Positions 24,474 through 30,744 of a stretch of 41,397 bases of DNA are shown piece by piece. The stretch is from Microbacterium testaceum. GTDB taxonomy: Bacteria > Actinomycetota > Actinomycetes > Actinomycetales > Microbacteriaceae. Numbering within the stretch: the stretch's first letter is position 1; each line of letters opens with the position of its first letter. The position numbers and the translations under genes were made by a program. The notes beneath the pieces are model-generated. The model was not told the DNA's origin. It worked only from the letters and a program-made list of their open reading frames with translations, and made no database searches. The DNA is taken from positions 1 through 41,397 of the forward strand of contig NZ_LDRU01000065.1 in assembly GCF_001476285.1 (NCBI RefSeq). The letters run 5' to 3'.

Positions 24474-25227
24474 CGTCTCGGCGCTGGCTTCTTTTCTGGG
24501 CTCGTCGTCGGTGACGTGTGCGGGGGCGCGCGTGCGCTCGGCGCGGACAAAGGAGAAGTACCAGGGGTATCGGTGCCATACGGGGCACTTTCATCGTTCT
24601 GGCAACATCCTGGACCGTTACGCCGAAGATGTTGTGATTGACCGTCTGAGCGCCCCTGACGCGGCCTCGCTCATTCGGCCTGCGTCCGGGGTCGATCTCG
24701 GCGCACTGCGGGCTCAGGAGGGCGCTCTGAGGGGGCGCAGGGCATCGCTGCTGGATCTTGCCGCCTCCGGCACGTTCGATGCCACGGAGGTGCGCGAGAA
24801 GGTCGCGCCCATCGACGCGGAGCTAGCGGAGGTGACGGCCCATATCGGGGCCGCGCTCGCCGTCGATCCATTCGCCTCGGTCCTAACGGCCAGCGACGCG
24901 CGGGCGGCGTGGGATGCGCTCACCCTTGCGCGGAAGCGCCGCATCATGTCGGAGTTGTTCGTGGTTGTCATTCGTCCCGTGGGCAAGGGGGTGCGGGTGA
25001 CCACGCTGGAGCAAGCTGCGGCGTCGGTGGCCATCGTGTGGAATAAGCCCGGTCTGCGTCATATGGCGCTCCCCACGCTCGTGAACGAGGCCGACGTGTC
25101 CGTGGATCTAGAAAAAGAGAAAATACCGCTTGACCTGGGAAAAATTGGTGACGAACCAGGCCGCCTGGTTCCGTGGGCACGCGACTCGCCGCTCGTAACG
25201 AGATTGTTGCGAACGTCGAGTGTGTAG
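24474..25227 (+). pseudogene. large serine recombinase, 5'-truncated and frameshifted
   Basis: C-terminal part of a phage/ICE-type serine integrase. It begins mid-protein at GAGFFSGLVVGDVCGG, the start of the zinc-ribbon domain. It must shift frame near 24525-24540 to continue as RVRSARTKEKYQGYRCHTGH and GNILDRYAEDVVIDRL. A coiled-coil-like stretch (about 24660-24840) and the typical WDALTLARKRRIMSELFVVVI follow. The catalytic Ser domain and most of the recombinase domain are absent, and one expected zinc-ribbon Cys is not seen. It abuts the pcp remnant, so one deletion could have removed both the integrase 5' end and the missing pcp segment. Not functional as an integrase. Confidence 0.85.
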
Positions 25228-25236
25228 AGCCCGGGT

Positions 25237-25401
25237 CTAGCGTCCCAGAGCCCGGGCGCGCAGGTAACGCTCCCGTGACTGAAGCGCCTGACGGGCCACG
25301 GGCGAGGCGTCCGAGTAGCGGGCGTTGAGGCGCGCGTTGTTGCGAGCGACTTGCTCATCCACACGACGGGCGGCAGCTTGCGAGTAGCTGTTGATGCTCA
25401 T
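25237..25401 (-). CDS. 54-residue basic protein coupled to the GAF-like gene
   Basis: Starts with ATG at 25401, overlapping the stop of the preceding gene in an ATGA arrangement, and ends with TAG at 25237. It begins MSINSYSQAAARRVDEQVAR and is rich in Arg and Ala, probably helical (RYSDASPVARQALQSRERY). The overlap implies translational coupling and a shared function with the two-TM protein. I do not recognise it. It ends nine bases from the convergent recombinase remnant. Reality rests on the coupling, the continuous frame and the absence of any competing gene. Confidence 0.65.
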   Translation of the reverse strand: MSINSYSQAAARRVDEQVARNNARLNARYSDASPVARQALQSRERYLRARALGR

Positions 25402-26399
25402 TTTGTGCTCCCATCCTCTGTTGCCGTAACGCTAGCGGTAGTCTCCGACATTGGCTGTAGCGCATCACGCGCAGTTTGCCTGTCGGTTTCTTCGTTCATT
25501 ATTTTCGCACCGTTTGCGGCTGCTGTCGCCAGTGCGAGAGCCTTCGCCATCGCGATGATGACCGCGCGTTGCGCGCCGCCGATTGCACCAACGTCGCGGT
25601 TGTTGACGCTCAGCATCCCGAGCTGGACGGAGCCCGCTTTGACGGGCACGTTGAAGAACGTCTTGTAGCGCTCGATCTTCGTTGACCAGTCGAAGCCCGG
25701 GATCTCTTCGGGGTAGTCGTGCACTTCGGGCTCGTCGTCCTCGCGATCCATCATGGTCCAAATGATGAGGTCCGGGTCCAACCGCTCGTAGAACGGCTTG
25801 TTCGGCTTGTCGCGCCGGTCCCATGTGCCATGCACGGCGTCCTTCAGCACGCGCCGGTCATCCTTCTCCCGGTGGAGGTTGTATGAGGTGGCGCGCGTTC
25901 CAGGCCCCACGGCCTGAGCGGCCATCTGGACGACGATACGCCGTAGCGCTTCGACGGCCTGCGCTTGGCCCTTCCCTGTCAGGAACAGCGTCCGGATGGC
26001 TTCGTTGAGCACGACGTTCAGATCCAGAATCGACTTCTCAGCGGCCCGCTCGCCCTCAGCGATGGTGCGCGACGAGGCTCGGACTTCCCATGCATCGGCC
26101 ACCTTGTCGCCCACAACGGCGAGCACCGCGAGCACACCAGCCGCTATGGAGATGACGCGGAAGGTGATCCACCACGCCTCATTCGAAAACAGGAAGACCG
26201 TAGTGCCACCCTCGGGGATGCTGAGCCAGAGGAACGGTGAGAGGGCGGCGGACACGCCGCCCAGCACAGTGAGAATCAGCGTTACGGCTCGATGCTCCGC
26301 CAGCCATCGCCCCGTGCCATCGCTGAACTTGACGCCAAGGCGTCGCCACCAGCCGGGCTGAGTCGGCTCTACAAGTGGCCCCGTCGCGGTCATGCTCAC
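25398..26399 (-). CDS. two-TM membrane protein with C-terminal GAF-like domain
   Basis: 333 aa. A short cytosolic N-terminus is followed by two hydrophobic helices (about 38-62, LILTVLGGVSAALSPFLWLSI; about 76-100, FRVISIAAGVLAVLAVVGDKV). A helical linker (about 105-170, ERAAEKSILDLNVVLNEAIR) leads to a soluble domain at about 175-310. Its ending FFNVPVKAGSVQLGMLSV, then AVIIAMAKALALATAA, resembles the second half of a GAF domain. The tail is Thr/Ser-rich. No enzymatic domain is seen, so a membrane-tethered ligand sensor is an inference. GTG 26399 or ATG 26393 could start it; no clear Shine-Dalgarno. Coupled by ATGA overlap to a 54-aa gene. Island cargo, function unknown. Confidence 0.8.
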   Translation of the reverse strand: MSMTATGPLVEPTQPGWWRRLGVKFSDGTGRWLAEHRAVTLILTVLGGVSAALSPFLWLSIPEGGTTVFLFSNEAWWITFRVISIAAGVLAVLAVVGDKVADAWEVRASSRTIAEGERAAEKSILDLNVVLNEAIRTLFLTGKGQAQAVEALRRIVVQMAAQAVGPGTRATSYNLHREKDDRRVLKDAVHGTWDRRDKPNKPFYERLDPDLIIWTMMDREDDEPEVHDYPEEIPGFDWSTKIERYKTFFNVPVKAGSVQLGMLSVNNRDVGAIGGAQRAVIIAMAKALALATAAANGAKIMNEETDRQTARDALQPMSETTASVTATEDGSTK

Positions 26400-26471
26400 A
26401 TGGTGCCAGACGCATAGTCAACGTTCGGGCAGGGCCTACGGGAGACTTCCTGCGCTGCACCGACCGAACCG

Positions 26472-26603
26472 CTAGAAGGCGTATGTAGGCGTTCCCGCGG
26501 CATCCGTTGGCGCGAGGGATAGCGTGCAGTGTGGGCGGTCCGGCGGGTCGGGGTCGCCGCGTGCCGCGTACGGCGTGTCCGGGTCGAGCGCGACCGTCAG
26601 CAT
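26472..26603 (-). other. possible 43-codon open frame or gene remnant
   Basis: ATG 26603 to TAG 26472 encodes MLTVALDPDTPYAARGD and then a Pro/Asp-rich run. The frame stays open upstream for about 17 more codons without a start. It has high-GC codon use and contains the only GGATGCC of the island, so it may be a fragment of chromosomal origin. No Shine-Dalgarno and no recognised family. Otherwise the 26401-26850 gap holds only the mini-ORF and hairpin described separately. Confidence 0.25.
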
Positions 26604-26663
26604 GCGGTCAGAGCGAGCCCCAGGCTGAAGCCTTGGTGTCGGACTTGCTCGATCTCATAGAGA

Positions 26664-26694
26664 AAGCCGGACGACCTTGATGGCCGTCCGGCTT
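26664..26694 (-). terminator. 10-bp hairpin after the acidic mini-ORF
   Basis: AAGCCGGACG (26664-26673) pairs perfectly with CGTCCGGCTT (26685-26694), loop 11 bases. On the minus strand it is followed by TCTCT and lies 18 bases after the mini-ORF stop, suggesting a small transcription unit. It could also stop plus-strand transcription. Confidence 0.65.
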
Positions 26695-26712
26695 CGCTAG
26701 AGCGGAGAGGAC

Positions 26713-26748
26713 TTACTCTTCTTCTTCTTCCTCACGGCGGATCTGCAT
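26713..26748 (-). CDS. 11-residue acidic mini-ORF MQIRREEEEEE
   Basis: ATG 26748 is preceded by a perfect AGGAGG (26754-26759) with ideal five-base spacing, one of the best Shine-Dalgarno sites in the window. It encodes MQIRREEEEEE and stops at TAA 26713. A 10-bp hairpin follows 18 bases later. It may be a leader peptide upstream of the minus-strand GAF-like gene (about 265 bases further on), a micro-protein, or part of a structured RNA. An overlapping ATG in another frame would give a basic 21-residue peptide but lacks a Shine-Dalgarno. Confidence 0.45.
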   Translation of the reverse strand: MQIRREEEEEE

Positions 26749-26850
26749 GATGGCCTCCTCATTGTTGACCGCCCCCGTGGGGGGTTGATGTGCAAACATT
26801 ACCTCACTGACGTCGGACATGGCCGTACGGCGGACATAAGTGGGGGGACT

Positions 26851-27534
26851 GTGGGGGTACTAGAGACGATCTTGTTCGGCGTGTTGGCAAGCCTCGTTGC
26901 GTCGTTCATTTTTCTAGGGTGGACACGCTTGCTCACGCCCAAGATCGTCATCTCGCCTCATATCAGTGTCTACCCCTCGAACGACGCGGGTGTCGGGGAT
27001 CGCTACCGAGTAAAGATCAAGAACGACCGCTACCGCTCCGTCTCGGACATCTCAGTCAGCGTGTTCGTTCAGGAACGCCGCGTCGTGACCGGTGGCGAGA
27101 TCAAAGTGAACAAGCGCATCGGAACCGTCTGGTCCACGCACACGGTCGTACGTAAGAGGCGGAACGATCCGGAGAAAGACAACTGTCGTCGCGTCCGGAT
27201 CCTGTCGGATGAGCTTGAGGAGGTGTACCTCTCTAAGGATCACCCGCATGTGCTGGTTGAGGTCTACTGCCGAGACAGTTGGTCGGGTGTTGGGCGAGTG
27301 TTCCGGCAGAGCTACGCAGGCATCGATGGTTTCCGCTACGGGTCGTTCAAGCACGGCGACTCGATGGAGATTGATCCCTACGTGGGCCACCGAAAGATGG
27401 TCCTCCTTGAGAAGTTGAAGCAGCGCGACGAGGCGCTGGCGGCAGTCGCTCAGCCTGCCGACATCCAACAGTCCGCCGCCGACGCAACTGCCTCTGAGGA
27501 CGGCACTCAAGCTTCGGCGGCTGGCCGGGCCTGA
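26851..27534 (+). CDS. membrane-anchored protein with beta-rich domain, unknown
   Basis: 227 aa from GTG 26851. A single N-terminal hydrophobic helix (LETILFGVLASLVASFIFLG, about residues 3-23) is followed by a soluble part, about 35-200. That part alternates short hydrophobic and charged runs (ISPHISVYPS, DRYRVKIKNDR, VSDISVSVFVQERR, HVLVEVYCRDSW), suggesting a beta-sandwich in the cytosol. The tail is Ala/Gln-rich. An upstream in-frame ATG at 26785 exists; GTG 26851 is preferred because the helix begins at once and a CATAAG box lies about ten bases upstream with a G-rich run between. No family recognised. Ends three bases before a convergent gene. Confidence 0.7.
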   Translation: MGVLETILFGVLASLVASFIFLGWTRLLTPKIVISPHISVYPSNDAGVGDRYRVKIKNDRYRSVSDISVSVFVQERRVVTGGEIKVNKRIGTVWSTHTVVRKRRNDPEKDNCRRVRILSDELEEVYLSKDHPHVLVEVYCRDSWSGVGRVFRQSYAGIDGFRYGSFKHGDSMEIDPYVGHRKMVLLEKLKQRDEALAAVAQPADIQQSAADATASEDGTQASAAGRA

Positions 27535-27537
27535 GGG

Positions 27538-27765
27538 CTAAGCGGCCAAGCTCTTGGCGGTCTCGCTCGTGACGATGGCTCGCACGGTCGAGGCGTGCCA
27601 CGTTTTGCCCTTTGCTGTCGTGACGCCCTCGGCGTTGAGCGTGCGAGCAATCGCGTGGAGGCTGTCGCCCGCGGCGTGCATCTCTAGCACGCGCCTGTAG
27701 GTCGGCAAGAACCCGGGATTGACCACGCGCCCGAACACCGCGCCCTCGGGCCGAGATCGAGTCAA
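27538..27765 (-). CDS. 75-residue HTH mini-protein, recombinase-domain-like
   Basis: 75 aa. GDSLHAIARTLNAEGVTTAKG then KTWHASTVRAIVTS closely resembles the end of the 'recombinase' DNA-binding domain of large serine integrases, where a helix-turn-helix is followed by G-x-x-W-x-x-x-T-V. No catalytic domain. Its ATG overlaps the stop of the 291-aa gene (ATGA), so the two are co-translated. It could be a small DNA-binding protein evolved from, or a leftover of, an integrase; the clean coupled start argues for a working gene. Confidence 0.6.
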   Translation of the reverse strand: MTRSRPEGAVFGRVVNPGFLPTYRRVLEMHAAGDSLHAIARTLNAEGVTTAKGKTWHASTVRAIVTSETAKSLAA

Positions 27766-28637
27766 TCGAGCGCGCCCGCCGCGAGGAGGGCATCGAAGTC
27801 GGGGACGGAGGCGTGTTCACATAGCGCTCGCCGCATCCTGCTGATCGTGCTCATCGAGACGCCCAGCGTGATGGACTGCTGCGCGATGGTCAGCCCATCC
27901 ATGGCGGCGAGTCGGTCAAGGTCGTCGTCGCCCCACACAGGGCCGGGTCCGGGCGAGTTCCGCCCTCCGGTCGCGCCGCGCTCTCTCATTTTCAGAATCC
28001 AGTTAGGCGACCAATCCTGGAGTACCGCTGCGGCAGCGTCGTCGGCCATCGACTCGACATCGGCCAGGCTGATGCCGTGCCCGCGGTTCGAGTACAGCGG
28101 ATAGAACGTTCTCGCACGCTCTCGCACCCGACGCTCGAAGGGGTCTGCCAGGTCATCGTGAGACGGCTGTGCGTATCCAGCACCGTCGAGATCGTTCAGC
28201 GTCCGGTAGCCCCAGGTCGTCAGGTAGCGCCACACGTCGCCGCGGTAGCTCTTGGCCTTCCGAGTGACGAACCCATTCAGGTCACGGCGTTCCTTCGCGT
28301 AGACCATGCGGAGGATGGGGAATCGTAGCGCTCGCCGCTGCTGTCGGCCTGCTGTGCGTGCCTGCGTCGCTTTGGCCGCGAACGTCCACAGCGTGCCCGC
28401 ATCGGTCGCTCTATCTCTCCCCCGGAGAGAGGGGTTCATTGATGCGTAGTACGCACTATCGGCGGCGTCGTGCGCGAGCACTTTACTTGGTGCGTCGTAC
28501 GCGCCAACCATGCTGCGCTGCATCTCCGCCAGCGTGAGGCGGCGCGGTGGATAAGCGCTAACCCCGAATGCGGGATCGTCAGTGCGGGCTAGGAAAGGCA
28601 CCCGGCGCTGCGGGTATGGGTCGGGTCGGATCGACAT
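27762..28637 (-). CDS. unknown protein with C-terminal helix-turn-helix
   Basis: 291 aa. The N-terminal two thirds are Arg-rich without a recognisable domain (RRLTLAEMQRSMVGAYDAPS; GDVWRYLTTWGYRTLNDLDG; DDLADPFERRVRERARTFYP). Near the C-terminus, about 245-275, LAAMDGLTIAQQSITLGVSMSTISRMRRAL is a clear helix-turn-helix of the sigma-like or resolvase type. Likely a DNA-binding regulator or replication/excision factor of the element; that is inference. Start ATG 28637, no obvious Shine-Dalgarno. First gene of a two-gene unit with the 75-aa HTH protein. The 145 bp between it and the next gene show nothing recognisable. Confidence 0.7.
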   Translation of the reverse strand: MSIRPDPYPQRRVPFLARTDDPAFGVSAYPPRRLTLAEMQRSMVGAYDAPSKVLAHDAADSAYYASMNPSLRGRDRATDAGTLWTFAAKATQARTAGRQQRRALRFPILRMVYAKERRDLNGFVTRKAKSYRGDVWRYLTTWGYRTLNDLDGAGYAQPSHDDLADPFERRVRERARTFYPLYSNRGHGISLADVESMADDAAAAVLQDWSPNWILKMRERGATGGRNSPGPGPVWGDDDLDRLAAMDGLTIAQQSITLGVSMSTISRMRRALCEHASVPDFDALLAAGALD

Positions 28638-28782
28638 CGAGAATCCAACTCTTCAACCGCTCTCGTCCTGGCAGGGATGGGGGCGGTTTCTCGTTGCCCA
28701 CGGCGGTACTGTCAGAGATATCGGCCATCAGGCCGTAACCCGTGGCCGCGGCCCGATGTCGTCGTTACTGCGGGCAGCCCGC

Positions 28783-29424
28783 TTACGGAACGGCGACGAC
28801 TCCGGCGATCTGCAAGCCGATCACAACGAGGCTGATCAGAAGACCGCCGCCGAGCGAGATGATCAGATTGTCTCGGTTACGTACGAACCAACGTCGAGCG
28901 GCCCATCGACCTTTCGCGAGCGTTAGGACTGGTCTTGGCGATGGGGAAGCCGTCTGCTCAGCTTCGCTGCGATGGTAAACGGGATCGAAGCTCCATCGTG
29001 CGTCCGTCCATCGCCTTTTGCGCTGGTACGCGGTGAGCATCCGCGCACAACTGACCTGGAACCGTTCCGTATCAATGCGGGTGGGGGTACGCCAGACAAC
29101 TTCAGCGCGCATCGGCCCGTCGTCTTTCGGCCAGACGAAGGCGGCCCCCCATATGAGGGAGCGGCCCTCTAGGTGAATGGACACGTAGATGGATACGTCT
29201 CGCATCGGCCCGCCGTATCCGATCACCTTCTCTTCCAGACTGACCAAATCGGTGGCGGAAAACTTGATGAGAGATTGGCTCGTTGCGGAGTACTCGACGA
29301 ACGCTCGCGGCCAGACGTTCGCGAGGCCCGCCTCGAAGAGGTCGAGCAGGTCCGCAGCGATTCGCCAAGGGTCAGTGGCGTTGGGAAGAGAGATGTCCAC
29401 TTCCTGCGCGAACGTGTCAGCCAT
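28783..29424 (-). CDS. tail-anchored protein of unknown function
   Basis: 213 aa. A soluble N-terminal domain of about 165 residues (EVDISLPNATDPWRIAADLLDLFEAGL; MRDVSIYVSIHLEGRSLIWGAAFVW) ends in basic RWAARRWFVRNRD and a single C-terminal hydrophobic helix (LIISLGGGLLISLVVIGLQIAG), so it is probably tail-anchored with the domain in the cytosol. No family recognised. ATG 29424 is preferred to an open extension upstream (to 29469), because that extension runs into the pcp junction; TACTCT lies nine bases upstream. It is the island gene nearest the right boundary. Confidence 0.72.
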   Translation of the reverse strand: MADTFAQEVDISLPNATDPWRIAADLLDLFEAGLANVWPRAFVEYSATSQSLIKFSATDLVSLEEKVIGYGGPMRDVSIYVSIHLEGRSLIWGAAFVWPKDDGPMRAEVVWRTPTRIDTERFQVSCARMLTAYQRKRRWTDARWSFDPVYHRSEAEQTASPSPRPVLTLAKGRWAARRWFVRNRDNLIISLGGGLLISLVVIGLQIAGVVAVP

Positions 29425-29470
29425 AAGAAGCTCAGAGTAGTTGGCGACGAAGTACGTTTTGTGTAGCAAC

Positions 29471-29846
29471 GGCGGCTGTCATCGCCTTCACGGGAAGCGT
29501 CGTGAAGTAGGCGGTCGGCGCCGCCGTCGACGACCGGACGGTCGAGCGGTCGATCGCCCGCGTTGTCGGGGATCCGTGCGTCGGCCAGATTGATGGCGAC
29601 GCGCTCCGGTGTGAGGCCCGCGCGGCCGCCGGCGAGACCGACCGCCAGGACGACGTCGGGGGAGTGCTCGCGAATGAGCGCTCGGAGGCGGGCGGAAGCT
29701 TCCGCGAACACGACCGGCAGCACCTCGGCCACGAGCGTTTCCGGACCCGACCAGCGTTCCGCCACGAGGCGCACCGCGTCGCCAGAGGGATTGGTCGCGT
29801 CGCCGGCGAAGGGCTCGAAGCCCGTGAGGACGATCGTCGTCACCAT
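29471..29846 (-). pseudogene. pcp: pyroglutamyl peptidase I, N-terminal remnant (frameshifted)
   Basis: From ATG 29846 the frame encodes a typical Pcp N-terminus: TIVLTGFEPFAGDATNPS, then VLAVGLAGGRAGLTPERVAINLADARIPDN with the catalytic Glu. After DGGAD an extra base near 29511-29516 shifts the frame; one frame over it continues correctly as AYFTTLPVKAMTAAVA up to about 29471, where homology ends. So it is broken twice: by the frameshift and by the island. Pcp removes N-terminal pyroglutamate from peptides. GGGAGGA precedes the start, and the upstream gene's stop overlaps it, so it was once coupled to that gene. Confidence 0.9.
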
Positions 29847-30667
29847 CCGGTCCTCCCCTCGAGGGCGAATTCTGACCGGATGCGATCGCGCGCGGAGGCG
29901 TACTCGGGCAGGGCGTCGAAGAACGCGAACTTTCGCGCGACGACCGAGTCGGTGGCATCCACGTCCGGCTCGACCACGTAGGTGGCGAACGTCTCGGCGA
30001 AGTCCTCGGAGACGTTCGTGGCGGCGTAGTCGCTCACGAAGTCCTCCTCGTGCGCCTGGTAGACGTCCCATGCCACGTCGGCGTCGACGTTGTCACGTGC
30101 GGGGGCATCGGTGTACCCGGACCAGAACCGGTCGGCGAAGCGCTGCAAGTCGGAGCCGGGCAGCAGGCATCCCGCTCCCGCCCACTCGGTGTCGCAGTCC
30201 ACGGCCGAGGCGTCCGTGTCGTCCGCGCCGAGGCTCAGCATGTGCGCGTACTCGTGGACGAGCGTCGTCAGCAGCAGGTCGCGATCGTCGGCGTAGGCGA
30301 GGTTCGCCGCGAACACCCACTTCGTCAGGTCCTCGGCGCTCGCGACGTAGGCGAGGGTGTCGCTGTCGGGATCGTCGCCGGTCTGATACTCCGTGATCTC
30401 GGAGGCCGCGAACTACGGCGTCGTCACGCGGAGGAGCTCGTTCCAGACCCGGCTGGAGCGCCCGTCCGGTTGCGGCGTGAGCGTGGCGTCCGCCGCGACG
30501 GTGAAGACGTCGGTCGCCGCGAACTCGGGCGCCGCTTCGGTGTGTTCCCGCCCGAGCCCGCCTAGCGCAGTTCCGACGCTCACTCCCGCGCCGATCGCCA
30601 CCCACGTCATGACGCCCACGAGGACGGCGACAGAGGCGCTCAGGAGAGCGATCCAGCGGGGACGCAT
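29840..30667 (-). pseudogene. membrane-anchored HExxH putative metallopeptidase, amber-interrupted
   Basis: A 275-codon gene split by an in-frame TAG at 30413-30415. The first part (84 aa) has an N-terminal hydrophobic helix ([19 protein letters not shown], signal anchor) and a linker. In the same frame the second part reads FAASEITEYQTGDDPDSD and onward to LVHEYAHMLSLGAD, a zinc-protease HExxH motif, then CDTEWAGAGCLLPGSD and EDFAETFATYV, whose Glu could be the third ligand. I know no exact family name. Either a recent nonsense mutation, a sequencing error or readthrough. The gene overlaps the start of pcp, so a two-gene peptidase operon appears to have decayed. Confidence 0.75.
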
Positions 30668-30730
30668 GCCCTCACCCTAGGGTGCGCCGGAGGAGCGGGA
30701 TCCGCGGCGGGCGGGTGGCATCCACCGTTC

Positions 30731-30736
30731 TAGACT
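30731..30736 (+). promoter_or_regulatory. -10 box TAGACT for proS
   Basis: TAGACT ends eight bases before GTG 30745 and only two before ATG 30739, which favours the GTG as the start of a nearly leaderless message. Confidence 0.4.
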
Positions 30737-30744
30737 CGATGATC

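Larger units (their letters stand above)
24474..29470. mobile_element. integrated element remnant disrupting pcp (about 5 kb)
   Basis: Boundaries are where pcp homology stops on each side. Inside are a truncated serine recombinase and six unrecognised genes. Base composition is visibly lower in GC and the codon choice less biased. The genome-wide GGATGCC motif is almost absent (one copy, near 26500). A six-base AGCAAC occurs at both edges (24462-24467 and 29465-29470) and might be a recombination remnant, but it is too short to be sure. No intact attL/attR pair is visible. Confidence 0.82.

Noticed and set aside
24248..24550. A 100-codon minus-strand frame that could be called a separate small gene
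   Set aside because: Its last 75 residues are the C-terminus of pyroglutamyl peptidase and its beginning is antisense to the recombinase remnant, so it is a gene fragment, not a gene.
24462..29470. AGCAAC at both island edges as the attachment core or target duplication
   Set aside because: Six bases can recur by chance, and joining the flanks at this point does not restore the pcp frame or its Cys segment.
24241..29480. tRNA gene at an island junction as integration target
   Set aside because: No cloverleaf-like sequence or tRNA 3'-end repeat at either edge; the target is clearly pcp.
29840..30316. Shorter HExxH frame starting at an internal GTG/ATG as an intact soluble protease
   Set aside because: Sequence of the same character continues in frame upstream to the amber codon and beyond it to a signal anchor; no Shine-Dalgarno or promoter box marks the internal start.
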